Assembly (NCBI GenBank): GCA_021797815.1
Contig: JAJZYZ010000002.1
Location: forward strand, 65,256-118,496
Direction: 5' to 3'
Length of the DNA: 53,241 nt
DNA from: Bacillota bacterium
GTDB lineage: Bacteria > Bacillota > Sulfobacillia > Sulfobacillales > JAIMBI01
The notes below the pieces were generated by a model. That model searched no databases, was not told where the DNA came from, and saw nothing but the letters and a program-made list of their open reading frames with translations. This document shows positions 7,532-16,167 of the stretch, one piece after another. Made by a program: the position numbers and the translations under genes. The first letter of the stretch is position 1; each line of letters begins with the position of its first letter.

Positions 7532-7936
7532 GTGAACCGACGACTGCGGCTGCAAATCGGCACGGTGGTGGTTCTTGCAGCGCTGGTTTATCTCGGCATT
7601 ATGGCCGCCCACAACTTCTCGCAATACTTTGTGCCGGTGAGTCAATACCGGAGCGAGTTCACGTCATTCGCACATAAAACCTTACGGGTGCAAGGAAAGC
7701 TTCTGGCAAACTCGGTGCACTATGATCCCGCCACCGAGGTGCTGACATTCGTGCTGGCGTCGGGGCAGGCGCGTCTCCCCGTGCGCTATGTGGGTTCGAT
7801 GCCCTCGGAACAGTTCAAAAACGCCAATGCCATCGTGGAGGGCTCCATGGGTCAGCACGGCGTCTTTCTCGCCAAACAGCTTTTGATACAGTGTCCGGAT
7901 CACATCCAGGCCCTCCCCAGCGGGAAAGCTTCGTAG
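7532..7936 (+). CDS. ccmE: Cytochrome c maturation heme chaperone CcmE (Cys variant)
   Basis: A 134-residue membrane-anchored heme chaperone. CcmE takes heme covalently outside the membrane and hands it to CcmF for attachment to apocytochrome c. A TM anchor lies at about 9-28, followed by the OB-fold domain (RVQGKL, ANAIVEGSMG, FLAKQLLIQCP). The heme-binding position carries Cys121 in CPDHI. E. coli CcmE has His130 in an H-x-x-x-Y motif, and known variants use C-x-x-x-Y; here the Tyr position is Ile. The GTG at 7532 is chosen because GAGGTGA lies 4-5 nt upstream; a GTG at 7523 would sit inside that site. First gene of the ccm operon. Confidence 0.85.
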   Translation: MNRRLRLQIGTVVVLAALVYLGIMAAHNFSQYFVPVSQYRSEFTSFAHKTLRVQGKLLANSVHYDPATEVLTFVLASGQARLPVRYVGSMPSEQFKNANAIVEGSMGQHGVFLAKQLLIQCPDHIQALPSGKAS

Positions 7937-7945
7937 GGCCGGCCC

Positions 7946-9967
7946 ATGAGCTTTGTCTGGCTGGGCCGCATCGCGCTCATGTTGGCGGGCATGTCGGCCG
8001 TCTACACGGCCGCGGGTGGGTTTTACGCTTATAAGACCGGCAACACCCGTCTACGTGAAAGCGTAAGAGGCGCGGCTCTGGCGGTTGCCTTCACGATTAC
8101 CATCGCGGTCCTGGCCCTTGAGTACCTGCTGGTCACGGGCGATTTTTCGGTGAGCGCCGTTTACGAGACCACCAACCGGGGCCTGCCTTTGGCCTACCGG
8201 CTGGCGGCCCTGTGGGGCGGAGACGCGGGTTCCGTGCTGTTCTGGACCTGGATCTTGAGCCTCTACACGGCTTACGTGGCCGGTGTGGGGTGGCGCCAGG
8301 AACGGCATCTGACCCGCCTGGCCGTTCCGATTCTCGGAACGCTGCTGGTGTTCTTTACGGGCATGGCGACGCTGGTGGTGAGCCCCTTCGGCATCGTGCC
8401 GGGTTCGCCCATAAATGGCAGCGGGCTCGACCCGCTCTTGCAAAACCCGGTCATGACCATCCACCCGCCCGCGATGTATACGGGCCTTATCGGCCTGTCG
8501 GTGCCGTTTGCCTTCTTTATGTCAGGTTTGTGGCAGAACGCGGAGACGCGGGAGTGGATCGGCGTCGTCCGGCGCTGGATGTTATTTGCCTGGATGTGCC
8601 TCAGTGCCGCCATCGTCCTCGGGGGATGGTGGTCATACATGGAGCTCGGCTGGGGCGGGTACTGGAAATGGGACCCGGTGGAGAATGCCTCGCTTCTGCC
8701 GTGGTTGGCCGCGACGGCAGCCCTGCACCTGATGCAGGCCGAAGAGCGGCGCGGACTGTACCGTCTTTGGACCAGCATCATGATGATGGCAAGCTTTCTC
8801 CTGACGCTGGTGGCGACGTACATCACTCGCAGCGGCGTCATTAAAGACTCCGTACACTCGTTTGCCGGCACCGGTGTGGGTCCGTACTTTTTTGGCCTTT
8901 TCTGGTTCGGCCTCTTCGCCACCGTGGCGGTCATTGTGGTCCGCCGACGGCAGGTCATGGACACCGTGACCCTCGACCGCATGCTGTCGCGTGAGGGCCT
9001 CTACTACCTGATGGCCTTTGCACTGACCGTCATGACGGTGGTGGTACTCTTCGGGACGTTTTATCCGGTGATCACGGGGGCGTTGACGGGAACGCAGCGG
9101 GTTTTGCAGGTGGGCTTCTTCAACACCATGACGGCCCCGCTGTTTCTGGTTCTGATAGCTCTGTTGGTGCTGGCGCCAGTCGCCACCTGGCGCTCGGTCC
9201 GCTATCGCGAACTGGTGCAGAAGCTCCGCTGGCCATGGATCGTGGCCGTGGCGGGCGCGGTCGCGGCATTTTTCTGGGGAGCCCGGGCCCCGCTGCTCCT
9301 GCTCGGCGACTTCCTGGCCGTGTTTGCGATTGCCGCGACGGTGCGCGCGTTCACGGAGATGGCGCGCGTACGCGCGCGGGCCACGGGTGAGGACCTGGGG
9401 ACGGCGCTGTGGCGGGGGGTGCGGGCGAACCGGCGCCGCTACGGGGGTTTCGTGGCGCACCTGGCGTTTCTCATCATCGTGCTCGGCGTCATCGGGTCGC
9501 ACACGGGCAACACTTCTGTAATCCGGCGCTTTCAAGTCGGGCAGACCGAGACCGTGGGGCCGTATCGGGTCACCTATGCCGGGCTCGCAACCGTAAACCA
9601 CTCGGCCTACGAGACCAATGAGGCGCGTCTCATCGTGAACGGCGGCGGCTTCCACAACCGGTTGTTTACGCCCGGCATCAATATCTTTCCCGGGTCATCC
9701 GAGCCGGTTGCCCAGGTGTCGATCGTCGGCAACCTGGCGCGTGACCTGTACACCGTGCTTGGCTCCTATACGGCTGGTGGCACCGTGGTTCAGGTCCAGT
9801 TTCTGGTGAACCCGCTGGTGTCATGGATCTGGATCGGCATGTTCATCATGGTGTTCGGCACGCTTATCGCCCAGGGGGGTCCGAGCCGTCCGCGTCGGCG
9901 GCTGGTGCCCGGCGTGTCGGAGTCGGTGGAGCGGGTGCCTTTGCGGGAGCGGAGGGATGAGGCATGA
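7946..9967 (+). CDS. ccmF: Cytochrome c heme lyase subunit CcmF
   Basis: A 673-residue polytopic membrane protein that joins heme from CcmE to the C-x-x-C-H motif of apocytochromes. The heme-handling WWD region is clear (GGYWKWDPVENASLLPW, with W242 of KWDP), as are PGSPINGSGLDPLLQNPVMTIHPP before it and the large outside domain (about 515-620) before the last TM helix. Length matches the family. It begins 9 nt after ccmE with only a weak ribosome site and overlaps the next gene by ATGA. Confidence 0.95.
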   Translation: MSFVWLGRIALMLAGMSAVYTAAGGFYAYKTGNTRLRESVRGAALAVAFTITIAVLALEYLLVTGDFSVSAVYETTNRGLPLAYRLAALWGGDAGSVLFWTWILSLYTAYVAGVGWRQERHLTRLAVPILGTLLVFFTGMATLVVSPFGIVPGSPINGSGLDPLLQNPVMTIHPPAMYTGLIGLSVPFAFFMSGLWQNAETREWIGVVRRWMLFAWMCLSAAIVLGGWWSYMELGWGGYWKWDPVENASLLPWLAATAALHLMQAEERRGLYRLWTSIMMMASFLLTLVATYITRSGVIKDSVHSFAGTGVGPYFFGLFWFGLFATVAVIVVRRRQVMDTVTLDRMLSREGLYYLMAFALTVMTVVVLFGTFYPVITGALTGTQRVLQVGFFNTMTAPLFLVLIALLVLAPVATWRSVRYRELVQKLRWPWIVAVAGAVAAFFWGARAPLLLLGDFLAVFAIAATVRAFTEMARVRARATGEDLGTALWRGVRANRRRYGGFVAHLAFLIIVLGVIGSHTGNTSVIRRFQVGQTETVGPYRVTYAGLATVNHSAYETNEARLIVNGGGFHNRLFTPGINIFPGSSEPVAQVSIVGNLARDLYTVLGSYTAGGTVVQVQFLVNPLVSWIWIGMFIMVFGTLIAQGGPSRPRRRLVPGVSESVERVPLRERRDEA

Positions 9968-10206
9968 CACCGCTCGGCCTCGTGATGGTGGTGACGCTGG
10001 TTCTGGTGACGGTGGCGCTGGTGGCGGTGCCGTACTGGCGCGCTGGGCGCGACCCTCTGGAAGAGACACCCGGCGGGGGCAGTTTTTCGCAGGATGTGGA
10101 TCGGCTCCTGCGTGACCTTTTCTGCCTCGAATGCGGCATGCGCCTCGAACGTGCCGGCCAGTCTCCCTGTCCCCACTGCGGGGCGAGCCGGAGCGATGCG
10201 TCATGA
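9964..10206 (+). CDS. Small TM protein with zinc ribbon, ccm-operon associated
   Basis: 80 residues: one TM helix (about 4-24), a basic segment (RAGRD) suggesting a cytoplasmic C-terminus, then a zinc-ribbon-like C-x-x-C...C-x-x-C (FCLECG and CPHCG, about residues 54-72). Its place after ccmF is where many genomes have ccmH. It does not have the LRCxxC context of CcmH, and the two CxxC pairs with Gly look metal-binding rather than redox-active. Both ends overlap neighbours by ATGA, so it is surely co-translated. Function unknown; a CcmH- or CcmI-like assembly role is inference. Confidence 0.72.
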   Translation: MTPLGLVMVVTLVLVTVALVAVPYWRAGRDPLEETPGGGSFSQDVDRLLRDLFCLECGMRLERAGQSPCPHCGASRSDAS

Positions 10207-11009
10207 GACGCCTGAGCGCGGTTCTCCTGCTGCTGGCGGCGGTGCTGTGGCCGGCGGGGGCCATGGCGGCCACACCGAAGGCCAGCCTGGAGCTTCTGGT
10301 CCTGCTCCCACAGAAACATACCCTGGCGGTTTTCGAGCAGGTGGAGATGGCGCCCGTGGCACCGGAGCCGTCCATTGGCCTTCTCCAGGGATTTCAACAC
10401 CTGTCACCCATTAATGTGTCGGTCATCGCGGTGTCGCACGATGCCGCCCGGATTTCCGGGAGTCCCACGACCATAGCCGTGAAATATTCGGTTCCCTGGG
10501 ACGGAACCTCCACGCTTTTGATGCAGACGCTGCCGGTTTTCACCGGCTCCGTGGTGGTGATGGTGCCGCAGTCGCTGACGCTGCCCCCGGTGCTTAACCC
10601 CAACTGGACCGTCAGCAAATCGCGTAAGATCCCGGGACTCCCTAACAGTCCCACCTTCCGGGTTTACACCACCTCCAACGTGCAGGCGGGCCAGTCGGTG
10701 GCGGCGTCGGTCGAGAGCTCGTCCAGCGCGCCCACCACGAGCCTACCTGCCTCTGGATTCCCGCTCGCCGGGCGCGCGGTGGAGTTCGGACTGGGACTTG
10801 CGGTACTGGCCGGTGCGCTTGTGGCCGTGAACTGGCGGCCCCTCACCGATTGGGCGCCGCTTCCCGACGTCCGCGACAATTTTCTGGGGCGGCTCGCGAG
10901 TCTGGAGTCGGAGAAGAGGCGGGGCGTCATCGCGGACGAGGAGTATCAGACCGAGCGGGCAGCGCTCCTCACTCGACTGGAGCAGGTGTGGCGCAAACGC
11001 CCGCAGTAG
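10203..11009 (+). CDS. Secreted, membrane-anchored protein of the ccm operon, unknown function
   Basis: 268 residues with a clear signal peptide (MRRLSAVLLLLAAVLWPAGAMA, cut near residue 22 at AMA/AT). An outside domain of about 170 residues is rich in beta-prone and Thr/Ser/Pro stretches, followed by a TM helix at about 204-220 and a cytoplasmic tail. The tail is helical and charged (LASLESEKRRGVIADEEYQTER), much like SHOCT-type or CcmI-type tails. The start at 10203 overlaps the preceding stop (ATGA). No domain recognised. An apocytochrome- or CcmF-handling role follows only from the operon. Confidence 0.72.
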   Translation: MRRLSAVLLLLAAVLWPAGAMAATPKASLELLVLLPQKHTLAVFEQVEMAPVAPEPSIGLLQGFQHLSPINVSVIAVSHDAARISGSPTTIAVKYSVPWDGTSTLLMQTLPVFTGSVVVMVPQSLTLPPVLNPNWTVSKSRKIPGLPNSPTFRVYTTSNVQAGQSVAASVESSSSAPTTSLPASGFPLAGRAVEFGLGLAVLAGALVAVNWRPLTDWAPLPDVRDNFLGRLASLESEKRRGVIADEEYQTERAALLTRLEQVWRKRPQ

Positions 11010-11713
11010 CCCTGGAGTTCACGCATGTGGCCAAACGCCTCGGAAGCCGATGGGTGCTGCGAGACGTCAATTTCACCCTGGCGCGGGGGGAGACCGCCGT
11101 CGTCCTGGGTCCGAACGGCGCCGGTAAGACGACGCTCTTGAAACTGGCCGCCCGGACCTGGACGCCGTCACACGGCAATATCCGGTGGTTCGGCGGGGAG
11201 GCGGCCGAGTCTGAGGGAGATGTCCGGATCGGATACCTCGGGCATGCGTCGTTTCTCTATCGGGCCCTATCTGGCCTGGAGAATTTAGAATTCTACGCCC
11301 GCCTTTACGGCCTGAAGCGTCCCCGCGCCTCGGCCGAGGCCGCACTTGAGCGGGTGGGGCTCACCGCTTTCCGGTTCGAGCCGGTGCGGCGCTACTCGCG
11401 GGGAATGGAACAGCGCTGTGCGATTGCGCGGGCATTTCTCGCGAGCCCCGACCTTCTGCTCCTGGACGAGCCGTACACGTCCTTGGATCTGCAGGCGACC
11501 GGGGTGCTTGACGAGCTTGTGCGGGGGACGACCGGCCGGGGCGGTGCCGCCCTTGTCATTACCCACCAGCTGCATGAGGCCGAGCGCCTGGGAGACCGGA
11601 CCGCCATCCTGTGGCAAGGCCGGATCGTGAGGAGCGCGGAGTCAGGGGAGTTTGCCGCGCTGGCGGCCGCTTATCGGACCCTGTTTGAACGCCGTGAGCA
11701 CGATGGGGCGTAA
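10988..11713 (+). CDS. ccmA: Heme exporter ATP-binding protein CcmA
   Basis: A 241-residue ABC ATPase that powers release of holo-CcmE together with CcmB, CcmC and CcmD. Walker A is GPNGAGKT (41-48), the signature YSRGMEQR, Walker B LLLLDEPYTSLD and the switch His ITHQ. The GTG at 10988 is chosen because GGAG lies 6 nt upstream and the protein then begins as CcmA usually does; it overlaps the previous gene by 22 nt. The variant signature (SRGM for SGGQ) is typical of CcmA. Confidence 0.92.
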   Translation: MAQTPAVALEFTHVAKRLGSRWVLRDVNFTLARGETAVVLGPNGAGKTTLLKLAARTWTPSHGNIRWFGGEAAESEGDVRIGYLGHASFLYRALSGLENLEFYARLYGLKRPRASAEAALERVGLTAFRFEPVRRYSRGMEQRCAIARAFLASPDLLLLDEPYTSLDLQATGVLDELVRGTTGRGGAALVITHQLHEAERLGDRTAILWQGRIVRSAESGEFAALAAAYRTLFERREHDGA

Positions 11714-12377
11714 GTTCTGGGCCATCATCGGCAAGGATCTGCGGCTCGAGTTCCGGGGCAAGGACATCTGGGTGACGATGGCGGCCTTCGTCATCATGGT
11801 GGCCCTTTTGTTTGGTCTCGCCATCAATCCCTACACCACCCATCTGGGTCCCGTGTTTCCCGGAATTCTCTGGTTGAGCTTCCTGTTTGCGGGTATGCTG
11901 GCGGTAGGACGGGGCTTCGAACACGAAGCCGAAAATGACGCGCTTCTCGGATTGATGGCGGCGCCGGGAGACCGGCTTTCCATATTTGCGGCCAAGCTGG
12001 TTATGGCCTTCCTGTTCATGTTCTCGGTGGATCTGGTGCTGAGTCCGATCGTGTTTGCGTTCATGGATCAGCCGCTCGCCGGCTCACTGGGGCTCTACGT
12101 GCTGGTCCTGGCGCTCGGATCGCTCGGGTTTGTGTCGGTGGGGACGCTGTTTGGAGCCATGGCGGCTCAGACCCGGGCGGCGCAGGTGCTGATTCCCGTG
12201 ATGCTGGCCCCGTTTGCGGGGCCCGTGGTAATTTTCGGAGTGCAGGCGACCGGAGCGGTCCTGCACGTTTCGTCCACTTCCAGTGGACCGTGGCCGTGGA
12301 TTTATGCCCTGATTGCCTACGACGTCATATTTCTCGCGCTACCGCTTTTGCTGTATGACTACGTCTGGGAGGTATAG
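11703..12377 (+). CDS. ccmB: Heme exporter membrane protein CcmB
   Basis: A 224-residue permease with about six TM helices and the usual CcmB start (FWAIIGKDLRLEFRGKD), followed by LLGLMAAPGDRLSIFAAKL in the cytoplasmic loop. It partners CcmA. The start lies inside the end of ccmA (ATGGGGCGTAA overlap), so coupling is likely. Length is normal for CcmB. Confidence 0.92.
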   Translation: MGRKFWAIIGKDLRLEFRGKDIWVTMAAFVIMVALLFGLAINPYTTHLGPVFPGILWLSFLFAGMLAVGRGFEHEAENDALLGLMAAPGDRLSIFAAKLVMAFLFMFSVDLVLSPIVFAFMDQPLAGSLGLYVLVLALGSLGFVSVGTLFGAMAAQTRAAQVLIPVMLAPFAGPVVIFGVQATGAVLHVSSTSSGPWPWIYALIAYDVIFLALPLLLYDYVWEV

Positions 12378-12381
12378 AAGC

Positions 12382-13065
12382 ATGCGCGGTCGGGATTGGT
12401 GGCTCGTGCCCATGGCCCCGTTGTTCATCGTGGCATTGTGGCTCAACTTTATCGGCACCCCGGATGCGAAGCAGCTGCTCTCCTCCGAGCGCATCTTCTA
12501 CTTTCACATGGGGTCAGCTACGGCGGCCGGTTTTGCTTTCCTGCTAGCGTTTGTGGCCAGCATCGCCTATCTGCGCACGCGGCGGCGGCGGTGGGACGCC
12601 ATTGCGGCGGCCGCCACCGAGGTCGGCGTGGTCATGACCACCATGGTGCTGGTGTCAGGCATCTTGTGGGGCAAGGTGGCCTGGGGAGTCTGGTGGACGT
12701 GGGACCCCCGGCTCACCGCGACGGTCGTCATGTGGGTGATGTTCGTCGCCTACCTGCTCCTGCGGGAATGGACCGACAACCCCGAACGGCGGGCGTCTTA
12801 CGCCGCCGTCCTCAATATCGTCGCATTCTTCATCGTGCCCTTGAACTATGTGGGAGTCCGGTGGCTCAATACCATTCATCCCTTCGTCATCACCGAAAAG
12901 GGCATCGCCCTGCCGGGAATGATGCAGGTGGCCATGTTCGTCTCGATGGGCGCCTTTACGTATCTGTTCATGGCCTGGATGGTGGTGCGGGTGCGCCTCT
13001 TGGAGACGGAAGCGGTTGTGGATGACATGAAAGATCGGCTGCGCACACGTCTTGACGCTATCTAG
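12382..13065 (+). CDS. ccmC: Heme exporter protein CcmC
   Basis: A 227-residue, six-TM heme-handling protein that loads heme onto CcmE. The WWD motif VWWTWDPRLT (about 103-111) is intact, flanked by conserved His residues (FYFHMG near 40 and TIHPF near 170). GGGAGG lies about 9 nt before the ATG. It sits directly after ccmB as in canonical operons. Confidence 0.93.
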   Translation: MRGRDWWLVPMAPLFIVALWLNFIGTPDAKQLLSSERIFYFHMGSATAAGFAFLLAFVASIAYLRTRRRRWDAIAAAATEVGVVMTTMVLVSGILWGKVAWGVWWTWDPRLTATVVMWVMFVAYLLLREWTDNPERRASYAAVLNIVAFFIVPLNYVGVRWLNTIHPFVITEKGIALPGMMQVAMFVSMGAFTYLFMAWMVVRVRLLETEAVVDDMKDRLRTRLDAI

Positions 13066-13100
13066 GTTGACCGTCCAAACATGCCGCGGGAGGCGATTGT

Positions 13101-13304
13101 GTGAGTGCCGCTGAAGGTCGCGACCTCTTGTTCCTGTTCTTTGCCTATACGGCTCTGTTTCTCATCATGTTCGGATTCTTGTTCCGCATGACCGGGAAGA
13201 CCAAGCTGTTGAAGCAGGAGGTAAGCCTCCTCAAGGACGAGATGCATCTCGAAGGCTCGGACCCCTTTCAGGAGGGAACCGAGGACCACCACCTGAACGC
13301 CTGA
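13101..13304 (+). CDS. ccmD: CcmD-like small membrane protein
   Basis: 67 residues with one TM helix (LFLFFAYTALFLIMFGFLF, about 10-28) followed by a charged, probably coiled cytoplasmic tail (KLLKQEVSLLKDEM). Size, topology and position after ccmC fit CcmD, which helps release holo-CcmE. The GTG start has GGGAGG 8 nt upstream. CcmD proteins are poorly conserved, so the name rests mostly on context. No ccmG or ccmH follows. Confidence 0.72.
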   Translation: MSAAEGRDLLFLFFAYTALFLIMFGFLFRMTGKTKLLKQEVSLLKDEMHLEGSDPFQEGTEDHHLNA

Positions 13305-13403
13305 GCCGCGGGTCCGGCACCGAGGCCGCGTGCTGTGTACAATGAATGGGGAAGGCGCCGCGTCAGGGGGCGCCCCGTGTGTATGCCCGAAGAGGAGGTA
13401 GCG

Positions 13404-13793
13404 ATGATCAGGGTGCTGGTGGCCAAGCCGGGTCTCGACGGCCACGACCGCGGGGCCAAGGTGATCGCCCGGGCGCTCCGGGATGCCGGCATGGAAGTGA
13501 TCTACACCGGGCTTCATCAAACGCCCGAACAGATTGCCGACGCCGCGCTGCAAGAAGATGTGCAGGTGGTGGCCATTTCCGTTCTTTCCGGGGCCCATCC
13601 CACTCTCGTGCCCCGCATTGTCAATCTGGTTCGGCAAAACGGTCAGGAGGACGTGCTCATCCTTCTCGGCGGCATCATTCCTGAACAGGACGTGCCCGCC
13701 ATGCTGGACGCGGGGGTCGCGGCGGTGTTCGGCCCGGGAACCGACACCCGCGACATTATCGCCTACATAACCGAACACCTGCCGGCCGCATGA
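13404..13793 (+). CDS. Cobalamin-binding subunit of an acyl-CoA mutase (methylmalonyl-CoA mutase type)
   Basis: A 129-residue stand-alone B12-binding domain. The hallmark D-G-H-D-R-G ([13 protein letters not shown], about 11-19) supplies the His ligand to cobalt, followed by the S-x-L segment (SVLSGAH) and the GG loop (LLGGIIP). Such small subunits pair with a separate catalytic subunit in methylmalonyl-, isobutyryl- or ethylmalonyl-type mutases. GAGGAGG lies 5 nt before the ATG at 13404. It overlaps meaB by ATGA. The catalytic subunit is not in the window. Confidence 0.9.
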   Translation: MIRVLVAKPGLDGHDRGAKVIARALRDAGMEVIYTGLHQTPEQIADAALQEDVQVVAISVLSGAHPTLVPRIVNLVRQNGQEDVLILLGGIIPEQDVPAMLDAGVAAVFGPGTDTRDIIAYITEHLPAA

Positions 13794-14752
13794 GTGAGTT
13801 GGGCGGTCGGGTTCTTCGCCAGGAGCGGGCCGGCGTTGCGCGTGCCCTGACCGTTGTGGAACGCGGCGGCAGTCCTGGGCGCGAGTTGCTGCGTGAGCTC
13901 TTCCCCCATACCGGGCACGCCCATGTGGTAGGAGTCACCGGTGCGCCGGGTGTCGGAAAGTCAACCCTCGTGGACGGAATTGCGCTGGAGGCCCGCCGGC
14001 GCGGACGCACGGTGGGCATCATCGCCGTTGACCCCTCAAGCCCCTTCACGGGGGGCGCCATCCTGGGAGACCGGATCCGAATGCAGGACGCCGTCATGGA
14101 TGCCGGCGTCTTCATGCGGAGCCTTGCGAGCCGCGGCCAGACGGGAGGGCTGTCGCGCTCCTGTGCCGCTTCGCTGGAAGTGCTCGACGCGGCCGGTTTT
14201 GACCTTATCCTGGTGGAGACCGTGGGGGCGGGTCAGAGCGAGATTGAAATCATGGCGCTTGGCCACACGACGGTCGTCGTGATGGCACCGGGTCTTGGCG
14301 ACGACATTCAGGCCATCAAGGCCGGTATTTTGGAAATCGCCGATGTGTTCGTGGTTAACAAGGCCGACCGTGAGGGAGCCGACCGCACGGTGCGCGAGAT
14401 CCGCAGCATGTTGCATCTGGCCGCCCTGGCCCCGCCCTGGCCCCCTCCGATTATCCGGACGGTCGCCCAGACGCGGCAAGGAGTCGCCGACCTGTTGGAC
14501 AGCCTCGACCGTCATCAGATCTTCCTGCAGGAGAGCGGCACCCTGGCCGGCCGGCGGCTTCACCGAACCGCCCATCTGCTTCGACAGGCCGTCACCGATC
14601 TTGCCGACCGGCGTCTACAGGCCGCGATGGAGGGTGGGGACTGGGAGCTGGTCCTGCGCGATATCCTCGCCGGCCGCCGCGATCCAGAGGATGTGGCGGG
14701 GACGATCTTGAGTGGTGAGACGCCCGGGTCCCCGGGGCGAAAGGAGCCGTAA
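13790..14752 (+). CDS. meaB: MeaB/ArgK-family GTPase, mutase chaperone
   Basis: A 320-residue G3E-type GTPase that protects and reactivates B12-dependent acyl-CoA mutases. Walker A is GAPGVGKST (51-59), followed by the family signature [19 protein letters not shown], the switch ETVGAGQSE and base-recognition NKAD. It overlaps the B12-binding subunit by ATGA, which ties it to that mutase. The C-terminal helical arm is present, so the protein is complete. Confidence 0.94.
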   Translation: MSELGGRVLRQERAGVARALTVVERGGSPGRELLRELFPHTGHAHVVGVTGAPGVGKSTLVDGIALEARRRGRTVGIIAVDPSSPFTGGAILGDRIRMQDAVMDAGVFMRSLASRGQTGGLSRSCAASLEVLDAAGFDLILVETVGAGQSEIEIMALGHTTVVVMAPGLGDDIQAIKAGILEIADVFVVNKADREGADRTVREIRSMLHLAALAPPWPPPIIRTVAQTRQGVADLLDSLDRHQIFLQESGTLAGRRLHRTAHLLRQAVTDLADRRLQAAMEGGDWELVLRDILAGRRDPEDVAGTILSGETPGSPGRKEP

Positions 14753-15916
14753 ATGGGAGGCGGACTTGATGACGACACACGCCTCGTGCAAGACGCGATC
14801 CTGCGCCTGGTCCACTCAACGATCCAACCCCGCAGCGCAGAATTCGATGCCACCGGACATTTCCCGCGGGAAAACCTGACTCTTCTGGCCGAACAGGGTT
14901 TTATGGCGATGACGGCGCCGGTCGCGTATGGGGGGGCCGGACTTTCGTACCTGGCGCAGTCAGTGGTGGTGGAGGCGCTCGCCTTTGGCTGCCCCGCCAC
15001 GGCCGTGATCTATGAAGTGCACAATTCCCTGCACACAGAGGCGGTCTGGCGTTTCGGAACCGACGCGCAGAAGAAGGCCTGGATCCCGAAGCTGGCGGCC
15101 GGCGAGGTTATCGGTGCGTTTGCCCTCACCGAAGCCGAGGCCGGGTCAAACGCGGCCGACCTGTCGTCGATGGCGCGTCCCGAGGCGGGCGGATATCGGC
15201 TTACAGGCCGGAAAATGTTTATCTCCAGCGCCGGGGAAGCCGAACGGTATCTCGTGTTCGCCCGTCTTCCAAACACGGCCGGGCGTGACGGGATCACGGC
15301 GTTCATGGTGGACCGGGATGCGCCCGGGGTCTCGTTCGGCAAACCTCTCGAGAAGATGGGCCTTCATGCCTCGAAGACCGCCGAAATGATATTGGATGAC
15401 GTGTTCGTGGCGGACGGCGACCGGCTCGGGTCTGAAGGACTGGGCTACGAAATCGCACTGACGCTCCTGGACGGCGGGCGGATCGGAATTGCGGCGCAGG
15501 CGTGCGGCATGCTGGCGGCCGCCCTTATGCGAAGCCGCCGCTATGCTATGGAACGCAAGCAGTTCGGCCAGCCGATCTCCCGATTCGAGGGCGTGCAGTT
15601 TAAACTCGCGGACATGGCCACGGATCTCTACGCGGCGCGCCTTATGACCTATGAGGCGGCCCGGCGCCGGGACGAGCCAGACATTCGGACCCGGGCGGCC
15701 ATGGCCAAAGTGTTCGCGTCGGAGGCCGTCGTCCGCCACGCGCTGGCCGCCATTCAGGTGCATGGTGGATACGGGTATATCAAGGACTACGGGGTCGAGC
15801 GCATCTTGCGCGATGCGAAGGTGACGGAGATCTATGAGGGCACCTCCGAGGTCATGCGGCTTGTCATCGCCTCGGGACTCCTGCACGGGACGGACGAGGC
15901 GCTGTGGGAGGTGTGA
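14753..15916 (+). CDS. Acyl-CoA dehydrogenase
   Basis: A 387-residue FAD-dependent dehydrogenase that forms the alpha-beta double bond in acyl-CoA. Visible are FALTEAEAGSNAADL (FAD/substrate loop), KMFISSAGEAE, the RKQFGQPISRFEGVQFKLADM helix, HGGYGYIKDYGVERILRD and catalytic Glu362 in YEGTSEV. Length is standard, close to short-chain/butyryl enzymes. AAAGGAG lies 7 nt before the ATG, which directly follows the meaB stop. Co-transcription with the mutase genes suggests branched-chain or propionyl-type acyl-CoA metabolism. Confidence 0.94.
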   Translation: MGGGLDDDTRLVQDAILRLVHSTIQPRSAEFDATGHFPRENLTLLAEQGFMAMTAPVAYGGAGLSYLAQSVVVEALAFGCPATAVIYEVHNSLHTEAVWRFGTDAQKKAWIPKLAAGEVIGAFALTEAEAGSNAADLSSMARPEAGGYRLTGRKMFISSAGEAERYLVFARLPNTAGRDGITAFMVDRDAPGVSFGKPLEKMGLHASKTAEMILDDVFVADGDRLGSEGLGYEIALTLLDGGRIGIAAQACGMLAAALMRSRRYAMERKQFGQPISRFEGVQFKLADMATDLYAARLMTYEAARRRDEPDIRTRAAMAKVFASEAVVRHALAAIQVHGGYGYIKDYGVERILRDAKVTEIYEGTSEVMRLVIASGLLHGTDEALWEV

Positions 15917-16124
15917 GGCGTGGCCAGGCGTAACCTCGATGGGGCCGGCCGGTGCCCCTTGCGACGGCCCGCTGTCGCACGGGCGCCTCGGGGGACAGCG
16001 AGTCATGTGCTCGTATACATGCGGGCCGGACAGTTCGCGGCGCCTGACGGACCGGCCGAGCCGTCCCGTGGGCCGTTTGCCCGCGCATCCTGTGGTCGTG
16101 GGGCCATGCCCGGCTCTCGGGGAC

Positions 16125-16152
16125 AAAAAGAGGGAGCGCGTCGCGCCCCCTC
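16125..16152 (-). terminator. Rho-independent terminator of tRNA-Pro
   Basis: Read leftward, GAGGGGGCGCG (16152-16142) pairs with CGCGCTCCCTC (16140-16130), with one G-U pair, and is followed by TTTTT (16129-16125). It lies 16 nt past the CCA end of tRNA-Pro. Confidence 0.85.
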
Positions 16153-16167
16153 ATCACCCTAAAAAAC

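Noticed and set aside
8633-9655. A 340-residue leftward open frame opposite ccmF
   Set aside because: Antisense shadow of a TM protein; composition is His/Arg/Glu-rich with no domain.
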